From a bacterium BMS3Bbin02 (lineage in GTDB: Bacteria > Actinomycetota > Acidimicrobiia > Spongiisociales > UBA5794), in NCBI GenBank assembly GCA_002898115.1, contig BDTL01000124.1:1-9139 (forward strand): DNA of 9,139 bases, in the 5' to 3' direction. The translations under genes and the position numbers were made by a program. This document shows positions 1 through 6,165 of this stretch, piece after piece (within the stretch, counting starts at the first letter, position 1; the number at the start of each line of letters is the position of its first letter). The notes beneath the pieces are model-generated. The model ran no database searches, had not been told where the DNA came from, and saw only the letters and a list, made by a program, of their open reading frames with translations.

Positions 1-1
1 C

Positions 2-922
2 TCGAAGAGGGAGGGAGCGAAGGGAAACCTCGTGGTCTATACGTCGACTCATACCCATTCGTCGCTCGAAAAGGCGGTTCGTGTCGCCGGCATCGGTGAT
101 GCCCAACTCCGAGCAATCGACGTCGACGAGAACTACGCCATGGTCGCCGACGCCTTTGAAGAACAGGTTGCAGTCGACAGAGCCGCCGGTCTGGTCCCGA
201 TCATGGTGACCGGAACCGTCGGGACCACTTCCTCGAACGCCATGGACCCGCTGCGGGCAATCGGTGAGATAGCGAACAGAGAGGGGATCTGGTTCCACGT
301 CGACGCCGCCATGTCCGGGACCGCAATGGTGTGCCCCGAGTTTCGCCACCTCATCGATGGTGTCGAGCTTGCCGACTCGTACTGCTTCAACCCGCACAAG
401 TGGATGTTCACCAACTTTGATTGCTCGGCGTTCTACGTCCGGGACCGCGCAGCACTCATCAACTCCCTGAGTGTGCTCCCCGAATATCTCCGGAACGAGG
501 CGACAGAGTCGGGAGCGGTGATTGACTACCGCGACTGGCACATCCCCCTCGGTCGGCGTTTTCGGGCGCTCAAATTGTGGTTCGTGATCCGCCACTACGG
601 TGTCGAGGGCCTCCGGCATCATGTCCGGGAACACGTTGCATGGGCACGATCGTTCGCGGATCGCGTTGTCATGCACCCCGATTTCGAGCTGAGTGCTCCC
701 CTTCCTCTCAACCTGGTGTGCTTCCGGCATATCGCAGGCGACGAGATGAACCAGCACATCCTGGATAGCGTGAACGGATCCGGAGAGATGTATCTCACCC
801 ACACGAAACTCGACGGCAACATCGTGCTGCGGATGTCAATCGGTGGCACGAACACCACCGAGTCGGCGGTGACACAGGCCTGGAATCGTATCGTGGCCGT
901 CGTTGACCGCGCCGCCGTGTGA
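2..922 (+). CDS. Aromatic-L-amino-acid decarboxylase (PLP, group II), 5'-truncated by window edge
   Basis: This is the C-terminal 306 residues of a pyridoxal-phosphate decarboxylase of the AADC/DDC/TDC family, which converts aromatic L-amino acids to arylalkylamines plus CO2 in the cytosol. The reading frame is open to the window edge, so the GTG at position 32 is an internal Val and not a start; about 170-180 N-terminal residues are missing. Visible landmarks, by alignment from memory to animal AADC, are the PLP-stacking His in THTHSS (codon 56-58), the Asp of HVDAA that pairs with the pyridine nitrogen (302-304), and the Schiff-base Lys in FNPHKW (398-400). The mobile-loop Tyr in PEYLRN (485-487) is also present; it is Tyr in decarboxylases and Phe in aldehyde synthases. 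DYRDWHIPLGRRFRALKLWF is strongly AADC-like and unlike glutamate decarboxylase. The exact substrate (Trp, Tyr, Phe or DOPA) cannot be read. The next gene starts 40 nt downstream on the same strand. Confidence 0.93.
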   Translation, partial: SKREGAKGNLVVYTSTHTHSSLEKAVRVAGIGDAQLRAIDVDENYAMVADAFEEQVAVDRAAGLVPIMVTGTVGTTSSNAMDPLRAIGEIANREGIWFHVDAAMSGTAMVCPEFRHLIDGVELADSYCFNPHKWMFTNFDCSAFYVRDRAALINSLSVLPEYLRNEATESGAVIDYRDWHIPLGRRFRALKLWFVIRHYGVEGLRHHVREHVAWARSFADRVVMHPDFELSAPLPLNLVCFRHIAGDEMNQHILDSVNGSGEMYLTHTKLDGNIVLRMSIGGTNTTESAVTQAWNRIVAVVDRAAV

Positions 923-944
923 CATGGATTCACCCACCGTCCCA

Positions 945-963
945 GCCATCTAACCTGTCGCCA
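945..963 (+). promoter_or_regulatory. Possible -10 element and leaderless start of the methyltransferase gene
   Basis: TAACCT at 951-956 fits the actinobacterial -10 pattern TAnnnT and ends 6 nt before the ATG at 963. That places a transcription start on or next to the start codon. No purine-rich ribosome binding site lies in the 40-nt gap. I see no convincing -35 at the right distance, so this is a weak prediction; the gene may simply be read through from the decarboxylase. Confidence 0.3.
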
Positions 964-1907
964 TGTCAGCGAGCGATTCGTCAAGAAACGTGTGGGAACA
1001 CGACCGGGGCTGGGAACTCATCCGGTCGTTTGTGTATTACCAGCGCGAAAATTTCCTCCCCGAGGGTGTCGTCGAGGGCCGCGATGTCATCGACTATTCG
1101 GCAGGACTCGGCGACCTCTCGGCCTATGCCGCCACCCTCGACCCAAAGAGCCTGATCGCGACCGCGCCGGAACCACACGCTCCCCGACCCACAGCGCTCC
1201 CCGACAGCGTCGAATGGCTCACCGGCGTTGGAGCGCGCCACATCTCCGAACATCTCCCGACGGACTCAGCAGATGTCGTGCTTGCTCGCATGGTTATCCA
1301 GTTCCCCACTATTGAGAAGGACGCGGTCGACGTAGACGACATCCTGACCCAGCTCCACACCGTGCTTCGCGACGACGGCACCATCATCGTCACGACACAC
1401 GCCCACTTCTCGTTACCGCGGTTCGACGGTGACCACTCGCGCGTCGACGACCACCTGAGTGCGGTCGAGGCGGACATTCTTCCGCTACTCGACACCAAAG
1501 ACACCTTCACGCGCGGCGTAGCTCGCGAAACGGCGGGGTTGATCGAGCTGGTTCGTTATCTCGACCTCCCGCCACGTGAGGGCCCGTTTGGTGGGACCGG
1601 GTTTGGACTGAAGATTCCGATGCTGGTGAACTCATTCATACGTACCGGGTTCACGATCACCGATATCGGTGTGATAGAACCCTTCACATACCCGATCGGG
1701 TTACGCGACTCGATCACCGGCGGAGGCGAAGACACGGTGGAACTCGGCAACAAGGTGATGGCCATCAAGCGCCGCCACCTCACGTCCCCGGCCGCATCAG
1801 ACCCGTACGATCGACCCCGAGTTCTTGCGGACATGCTTGCCGAAATCCGGGAACTCCTCCCCGTGACGGCCGTACCGATCGTCCGTGTCTGCGCTACGAA
1901 GAAATGA
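963..1907 (+). CDS. Class I SAM-dependent methyltransferase, substrate unknown
   Basis: A 314-residue protein with a Rossmann-type methyltransferase fold. Motif I appears as VIDYSAGLGDLSAYAA at about residues 42-57. The usual first Gly of the Gly-rich loop is Ser, while the AGLGD part is intact. A post-motif strand follows as DVVLARMVIQFP at about 104-115, then a helix and a strand of the type LHTVLRDDGTIIVTTH, the classic 'leader-like, loss of Gly, return to sheet' end of the fold. The C-terminal half (about 150-314) has no motif I recognise and probably forms the substrate cap. It does not resemble EgtD, the UbiE/COQ5 signature, or an rRNA methyltransferase. It lies 40 nt after the decarboxylase and its stop overlaps the next start (ATGA), so translational coupling to the MDMPI-like gene is likely. 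An amine or acid product of the neighbouring decarboxylase is one possible substrate, but that is inference. No Shine-Dalgarno precedes the ATG. Confidence 0.8.
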   Translation: MSASDSSRNVWEHDRGWELIRSFVYYQRENFLPEGVVEGRDVIDYSAGLGDLSAYAATLDPKSLIATAPEPHAPRPTALPDSVEWLTGVGARHISEHLPTDSADVVLARMVIQFPTIEKDAVDVDDILTQLHTVLRDDGTIIVTTHAHFSLPRFDGDHSRVDDHLSAVEADILPLLDTKDTFTRGVARETAGLIELVRYLDLPPREGPFGGTGFGLKIPMLVNSFIRTGFTITDIGVIEPFTYPIGLRDSITGGGEDTVELGNKVMAIKRRHLTSPAASDPYDRPRVLADMLAEIRELLPVTAVPIVRVCATKK

Positions 1908-2602
1908 CCATGCACGACCCGTTTATCCAATCTCTCGAAGACGACGGGGCACTCATAGATGCCGCGTTGGCGGCGACCCCCCTCTCCGTTGCGGTCCCGA
2001 CCTGTCCGGGGTGGACCGTCCAGCAACTCGTGGAACATCTCGGTTCGCTTCACATCTGGGTAGCACAATTAGTCGAGAACCGGATCCAGGTCGCCACGCG
2101 ACCGACTCAATCGGTTGTCGAGACCGATTCGTTGGGTACTTGGTACCGATCGACGAACCGACGCCTGCGAACGGTCCTTAGCGAAACTCCCCCGGACACT
2201 CAGGTGTGGACCGTGACTGGTGACCATATTGCTGGATCATGGCGTCGACGCCAGGCCCACGAGACTGCTATCCACCGCTTCGATCTTGAATACGCTCTCG
2301 GCAGGGCCCCCGACATCGACGAGATCCTCGCTGAATCATTCGTCGACGAACTCGGGTGTCTTATACCCTTTCTCCACAAATTCCGCGGACTCATGATCCC
2401 CGATGAGGACCTCGTGATGTCATCGTCCGACGCCTCTTGGACTCTCGAAGCCGGCAAAGGAACCATCCGCAACGGCCCACCGCTCCCATCGGCCGACATC
2501 GAAGGCACTGCCAGTTCGATTCTGCTCGCATTGTGGGACCGCCCCCACGATGCGGAAATCAACCGACCGGCATTACTCAGCCGCTGGCAGCTCGCCAAGT
2601 AG
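1904..2602 (+). CDS. Maleylpyruvate isomerase family protein (mycothiol-dependent MDMPI/DinB-like)
   Basis: A 232-residue protein of the MDMPI superfamily (DinB/YfiT-like four-helix metalloenzymes), typical of mycothiol-producing Actinomycetota. The N-terminal helical domain carries CPGWTVQQLVEHLGSLH (about residues 34-50) and WRRRQAHETAIHRFDLE (about 113-129). His45, Glu120 and His124 stand where the zinc-binding His/Glu/His triad of Corynebacterium maleylpyruvate isomerase lies (H52/E144/H148), including the E-x3-H spacing, so the metal site appears intact. The C-terminal part, with SADIEGTASSILLALWDR, matches the MDMPI C-terminal domain. Most members of this family have no assigned reaction; thiol-dependent isomerisation or conjugation is a family-level expectation only. 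The ATG overlaps the methyltransferase stop, and a second ATG two codons later is an alternative start. The stop lies 9 nt from the convergent homocysteine methyltransferase stop. Confidence 0.82.
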   Translation: MTMHDPFIQSLEDDGALIDAALAATPLSVAVPTCPGWTVQQLVEHLGSLHIWVAQLVENRIQVATRPTQSVVETDSLGTWYRSTNRRLRTVLSETPPDTQVWTVTGDHIAGSWRRRQAHETAIHRFDLEYALGRAPDIDEILAESFVDELGCLIPFLHKFRGLMIPDEDLVMSSSDASWTLEAGKGTIRNGPPLPSADIEGTASSILLALWDRPHDAEINRPALLSRWQLAK

Positions 2603-2611
2603 ACCCAATGG

Positions 2612-3499
2612 CTAGCGGGCCGTGATCCGATCGGCCATGGCGTTGATAACCGCGGGACCCACCCCGCAGCACCCACCGATATGGGTCGCACCACCGTGTA
2701 CCCACTCGAACACCATGTCGACCATGCGGTCCGTCGTGAGGTCGTGTCGTTTCCCCCGCGGTGATGGCGCTTCGAACGACCAGTCGAGGGGTACCGGCTC
2801 GAGCATGTTGGGGTAGCCGCCGGTTGCGATCGGGAGGTCAACAACGGCACGGATCGCCGCTGTGATGGCCTCGGGCTCCGAACAGTTGAACAGGATCGTT
2901 GTGACACCCAGGCTGATCATCGCCGTCGCAGCCTCAACCGCCGACTCACCACTGAGGAGAGCCCCGGTGCCGTCGCTACCGAGAGCGAACGCAACCCAGG
3001 TTTCACGACCGGTCTCTCCGGCGGCAATCACCGCGGCTGACGCCTCTCGCACACTCGACATGGTTTCACACACATACACGTTGGGCACGTCACCCATCGC
3101 GGCAACGATCCTGCGGTATGAGGTAAGATTCTCTTCGTCGGGTCCGACAAGATCGGGACGATACGAATGGCCGAGCGGTGCAAGAGATCCGGCAATCAGC
3201 ACGTCGCCGGCGACCTCGCTGGCTTCCCGGGCCAGCCTCATGGCCGTTGCCACGAGATCCTCTAGTTGGTCATCAAGATTCTCTAATCCGAGCAGATTCG
3301 GTACCGTCGCATAGGTGTTCGAGATGATCACATCAGCGCCTGCCTCGATGAAGGCAACGTGGCAACCCCGAACCACATCAGGTGCTTCGAGTAGGGCAGC
3401 AGCGGACCAGATGGTCGGAGGAAGCACAACCCCGTGGTCCTTCAAGGTCGTCCCCATACCACCGTCGAGGAGGACTACGTCGGCAAGGTTGTCTGGCAT
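2612..3499 (-). CDS. Homocysteine S-methyltransferase (zinc-dependent, MmuM/BHMT-like)
   Basis: A 295-residue cobalamin-independent Hcy-binding-domain protein that transfers a methyl group from a sulfonium or betaine donor to homocysteine, giving methionine. It has the N-terminal LDGGMGTTL motif (11-19), FIEAGADVIISNTY (50-63), and the three zinc-ligand cysteines: Cys206 in LFNCSEPEAI and Cys277/Cys278 in GGCCGVGP. The length matches MmuM-type enzymes (about 300-310) and is much shorter than BHMT (about 400) or MetH. The ATG is preceded by GGAG with a 5-nt spacer (3505-3508 on the plus strand). It is the last gene of the ABC-importer operon, 29 nt after the ATPase stop, which suggests that the importer brings in the methyl donor or product. 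S-methylmethionine is the commonest donor in this family, but the donor cannot be told from sequence alone. Confidence 0.92.
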   Translation of the reverse strand: MPDNLADVVLLDGGMGTTLKDHGVVLPPTIWSAAALLEAPDVVRGCHVAFIEAGADVIISNTYATVPNLLGLENLDDQLEDLVATAMRLAREASEVAGDVLIAGSLAPLGHSYRPDLVGPDEENLTSYRRIVAAMGDVPNVYVCETMSSVREASAAVIAAGETGRETWVAFALGSDGTGALLSGESAVEAATAMISLGVTTILFNCSEPEAITAAIRAVVDLPIATGGYPNMLEPVPLDWSFEAPSPRGKRHDLTTDRMVDMVFEWVHGGATHIGGCCGVGPAVINAMADRITAR

Positions 3500-3528
3500 G
3501 GGATCTCCGGGAGAGGGACGTGGGTATG

Positions 3529-4275
3529 TCAGAGCCGGCCGGCTTCGGTGACGCGGCGGAGAAACTGTTGCGTACGGGGCATCTGTGGGTCCGAAAAGAT
3601 CTGCGCCGGTGGGCCTTCTTCGAGAATCGCGCCATCATCCAGGAAACACACCCGAGTCGCGACGTCGCGAGCGAACCCCATCTCGTGAGTCGCTAGTAGG
3701 AGCGTCATGCCGTCCGAGATCAGATCACGGATGACGCCGAGCACCTCACCGACGAGCTCAGGGTCCAGAGCAGCCGTGATCTCATCCAGCAGCAGTAGCT
3801 CCGGTTCGGTGGCGAGAGCGCGCACGACAGCAACACGCTGTTGCTGGCCTCCTGAGAGCCGGTCCGGAAACTCCAGGATCTTATCAGAGAGGCCGAACCG
3901 CTCCAGGAGTTCGGTCGCCCGCTGCTCGGCTTCGTCCTTGCTCTTACCGTGCACCCGACGGGGACTCAGCGTCACGTTGTCAAGGACGTTCATATGAGGA
4001 AAGAGGTTGTAACTCTGAAACACGATGCCGACAAACTGACGTACGAGGTTCGGATCCGTCTCTCGTCGTGTGATCATCTCGCCATCGAGGTAGATAGCCC
4101 CCTCATCAACTGTTTCAAGGAGATTGATGCAGCGCAGAATCGTCGACTTTCCCGATCCGGAAGAACCGATAAGACACACCACGTCGTGCTCCGCAACCGC
4201 AAGGTCGATGCCTTTGAGCACATGTTTGTCCCCGAACCGCTTGTGCACACCTTCAAGGCGGACCCGATGATTCAT
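3529..4275 (-). CDS. Polar amino-acid ABC importer, ATP-binding subunit (GlnQ/HisP-like)
   Basis: A 248-residue nucleotide-binding subunit of the PAAT family that powers uptake through the neighbouring permease at the inner face of the membrane. All core motifs are intact: A-loop aromatic Phe14, Walker A GSSGSGKST (37-45), Q-loop Gln87 in VFQSYNLFP, signature LSGGQQQR (130-137), Walker B LLLLDE ending at Asp154-Glu155, a D-loop in AALDPE, and switch His187 in LLATHEMGFA. Walker B is followed by Ile where many GlnQ proteins have Pro, a minor variant. There is no C-terminal NIL/ACT domain, so it is not MetN-like. The ATG overlaps the permease stop (ATGA, 4272-4275) and has AAGGG with a 5-nt spacer inside the permease 3' end, indicating coupled translation. 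Confidence 0.95.
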   Translation of the reverse strand: MNHRVRLEGVHKRFGDKHVLKGIDLAVAEHDVVCLIGSSGSGKSTILRCINLLETVDEGAIYLDGEMITRRETDPNLVRQFVGIVFQSYNLFPHMNVLDNVTLSPRRVHGKSKDEAEQRATELLERFGLSDKILEFPDRLSGGQQQRVAVVRALATEPELLLLDEITAALDPELVGEVLGVIRDLISDGMTLLLATHEMGFARDVATRVCFLDDGAILEEGPPAQIFSDPQMPRTQQFLRRVTEAGRL

Positions 4276-5171
4276 TGCAGCCCTTTGGTGCGGGCACGCC
4301 GGTCACGCGCGGTATACCAGTCCGCAAAACGTGCGACCGGAACGCTGACAATGAGAAACAGGATCGCCGCAACGAGCAGACTCGTGTAGTTGAACGTCCT
4401 CGCTTTGTAGATTTCGGCCTCGCGCACAGCCTCGCGCACGCCGAGCACACTGATGAGGGCTACGTCTTTCTGCAGGCTGACAAGGCCGTTGAGTAAAGCA
4501 GGAACCACGTTGCGGATCGCCTGGGGCAGGATCGCAAAGCGCAGTGCCTGCCACTGTGTGAGGCCGAGGGCACGCGCCGCGGCGCGCTGTGATTCGTGGA
4601 CGCTTTCCAGTCCCGATCTATACACCTCTGCCGTGTAGGCCGAGTAGCTGAGCACGAGAGAGACGATGCCCCAAAACATGGGGCTCTTTGGCACACCGGG
4701 GAGATCGAGCGCCGGAACACCGAAACCGAGTAGGAAGATGACGAGAAGCAGAGGAACGCCACGAAACAGATCGATGTACACCGTCGATAGCATTCGTAGC
4801 GGAAAAAAGGCCGGACCGCGGAGCACTCGAAGCACTGCGATAAGAAGCGCAAAGGTAAGAATGAAGACTTCGGCTACTACGAACATCTGCATGTCGAGCC
4901 AGAAAGCAGCCAGTACATCCGGGAACGACGCCTTGAAGTGCTCCCAGTTGAGGAACTGGTTCCGGACCTTCGGCCAGGCATCAGAGTTGAGGATGATGAC
5001 CGCGGCGACGACAAGGAATAGGATCGTCGAGGCGAACGCCATGAGCGCACCCCTCGAGCCGGACTGGCTGAGCATTCCGTTGAAGAGCCCCGGACTCCCG
5101 GAGGCGACAAATCGCGAGCCGGCCGGAAGCTCAATGGCTTCGGCCGGCTCGCGATTGTCCGTATCAGTCAC
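4272..5171 (-). CDS. Polar amino-acid ABC importer, permease subunit (HisM/GlnP-like)
   Basis: A 299-residue inner-membrane protein with hydrophobic segments at about residues 43-61, 92-115, 139-153, 165-184 and 263-283. The cytoplasmic EAA loop that docks on the ATPase is QRAAARALGLTQWQALRFAILPQA (about 195-218, shown here by its ends: QRAAARALG and FAILPQA). VYIDLFRGVPLLL (131-143) is characteristic of PAAT permeases. Only one permease gene is present, so a homodimer is expected. The frame opens at a GTG (5169-5171) with no good Shine-Dalgarno, 8 nt after the binding-protein stop. This gives an unusually polar N-terminal tail of about 42 residues. A very strong hairpin lies within codons 5-22. 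Met33 (5073-5075) or Met44 would leave a more typical N-terminus and put the hairpin between genes, so the start is uncertain; the rest of the call is firm. Confidence 0.92.
   Translation of the reverse strand: MTDTDNREPAEAIELPAGSRFVASGSPGLFNGMLSQSGSRGALMAFASTILFLVVAAVIILNSDAWPKVRNQFLNWEHFKASFPDVLAAFWLDMQMFVVAEVFILTFALLIAVLRVLRGPAFFPLRMLSTVYIDLFRGVPLLLVIFLLGFGVPALDLPGVPKSPMFWGIVSLVLSYSAYTAEVYRSGLESVHESQRAAARALGLTQWQALRFAILPQAIRNVVPALLNGLVSLQKDVALISVLGVREAVREAEIYKARTFNYTSLLVAAILFLIVSVPVARFADWYTARDRRARTKGLQ
5106..5159 (-). promoter_or_regulatory. Long hairpin at the binding-protein/permease junction
   Basis: A near-perfect inverted repeat. Its 15-bp core, ATCGCGAGCCGGCCG at 5111-5125, is repeated inverted at 5141-5155. 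Four outer pairs (5106-5109 with 5156-5159, one bulged base at 5110) and four inner pairs (5127-5130 with 5137-5140, one bulged base at 5126) extend it to about 23 bp around a 6-nt loop. In the leftward mRNA it begins 9 nt after the assigned permease GTG. No T-run follows it on the minus strand, so it does not look like a canonical intrinsic terminator. A role in stabilising the upstream binding-protein message or in limiting permease translation is inferred by analogy with intercistronic hairpins in binding-protein operons such as malE-malF. Confidence 0.65.
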
Positions 5172-5179
5172 GCAGTGTC

Positions 5180-6034
5180 TTAGGGCTGGATGACGGTGAT
5201 GTCACCGGCCTGGTTCAGCCACTGGGTTTCGAGCTTGGCGAGCGTGCCATCAGCATCAAGGGCATCAAGGGCCTTGTTGACACAGGGAACGAGGCCGGAG
5301 CCTTCTTCAAACAGCATGCCAAGCTCCTCAGGAGCAGCAGTGAGACCCGGCAGCACACCGACAATCTCGGACCCTTCGATCTCGACAGCCGTGATGTAGT
5401 ACGCCGTTGGCAGGTCCATCACGAGGACGTCGATCTGGCCGGCCTCAAGCGCCGACTTCGCATCAACGGTGTCGTTGTACACAGCCGCGGCGGTGCTTGG
5501 CTTGATCACGTCGTCGATGTAGCTAAGGCTCGTGGTGCCGATCGCGGCTCCAAAGCGAAGCTCCTTCAGATCTGCAACGGTCGCACCCTCCCCGACTACG
5601 CCTGCGTTGAACCCGACAAGGGCCTGCTTCGCGCTGTAGTACGGACGGGAGAAGTCAACAATCTGATCACGCTCTTCGGTGATCGAGTACTGCTGGATGT
5701 TGAAGTCGTAGTCCTTCTCGCCGGCTGAGATTGCAGCGTCAAATTCGGTACGCACCCATTCAACGTTGGAGATGCCCATCTCGGTAGCCAGGGCGTACAC
5801 CACGGCACTTTCGAAACCTTCACCGTTGGTCGGGTCATCATCTTCCATCCACGGCGGGAATACCGGCTCACCGGTAGCCACAGTGAGTGTTCCAGCGTTC
5901 TTCAAGACCAAGTCGTCCACACCGCACGCAACGGCATTGCCGTCGTCGGCGGGTGTTGCCGTGTCGCCCGATCCCCCGCATGCTGCCGCTACAAGCGCCA
6001 GAGCGATGACCAGAACAATCCATGTCCTTTTCAT
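5180..6034 (-). CDS. Amino-acid ABC importer, substrate-binding lipoprotein
   Basis: A 284-residue extracytoplasmic binding protein (SBP_bac_3 type), first gene of the importer operon. A lipoprotein signal peptide is clear: MKRT, a hydrophobic run, then the lipobox VAAAC with lipid-modified Cys19, followed by a Gly/Ser/Thr/Asp-rich linker. Domain features include GFESAVVYALATEMGI (73-88), YSITEERDQIVDFSRPYY (116-133) and ALEAGQIDVLVMDLPTAYY (185-203). Arg122 and Asp197 occupy the positions that in HisJ-type proteins hold the amino-acid carboxylate and amino groups, so an alpha-amino-acid ligand is likely. Cys37 and Cys251 are the only other cysteines near the ends of the mature part and could pair. 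The ATG has an excellent ribosome site, GGAGG with a 6-nt spacer (6041-6045 on the plus strand). Side-chain specificity is not readable; S-methylmethionine or methionine is suggested only by the homocysteine methyltransferase in the operon. Confidence 0.93.
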   Translation of the reverse strand: MKRTWIVLVIALALVAAACGGSGDTATPADDGNAVACGVDDLVLKNAGTLTVATGEPVFPPWMEDDDPTNGEGFESAVVYALATEMGISNVEWVRTEFDAAISAGEKDYDFNIQQYSITEERDQIVDFSRPYYSAKQALVGFNAGVVGEGATVADLKELRFGAAIGTTSLSYIDDVIKPSTAAAVYNDTVDAKSALEAGQIDVLVMDLPTAYYITAVEIEGSEIVGVLPGLTAAPEELGMLFEEGSGLVPCVNKALDALDADGTLAKLETQWLNQAGDITVIQP

Positions 6035-6165
6035 TCCGTACCTCCACGTTCCGGATTCGGCACCACAGCCCCGATGGGGCTTCCTGGTGTCAGGATCAAA
6101 TTAGTATGGTCCTCATCATCCCGAGAACCACACATGACCACACGGTGCCCAACGAAGGAGCGCTC
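6035..6165. promoter_or_regulatory. Divergent control region between importer operon and ahcY
   Basis: This 131-bp gap separates two outward-reading operons and must hold both promoters. It contains an AT-rich island around 6096-6107 with TAGTAT (6102-6107), a possible -10 for ahcY; a matching -35 is poor (TTCCTG at 6081-6086, spacer only 15). A compact stem-loop sits at 6067-6081 (AGCCCC, GAT loop, GGGGCT), extendable by CACCA/TGGTG at 6061-6065 and 6085-6089. ACCACAC occurs twice with a 10-bp period (6127-6133 and 6137-6143), which could be a regulator site. The ahcY ribosome site is AAGGAG (6155-6160) with a 5-nt spacer. None of these regulatory assignments is proven. Confidence 0.6.

Noticed and set aside
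32..34. GTG as a start codon for the decarboxylase
   Set aside because: The frame is open from position 2 and the residues before it continue the family alignment; the PLP-stacking His lies only eight codons after this GTG, so it is an internal Val of a truncated gene.
2581..2620. Terminator between the convergent MDMPI-like and homocysteine methyltransferase genes
   Set aside because: Only 4-5 bp pairings with long loops are present in or around the 9-nt gap; there is no convincing stem or T-run.
6022..6165. Upstream extension of the ahcY reading frame
   Set aside because: The extra 48 codons overlap the start of the divergent binding-protein gene, do not resemble the family N-terminus, and the ATG at 6166 has a clear AAGGAG ribosome site.
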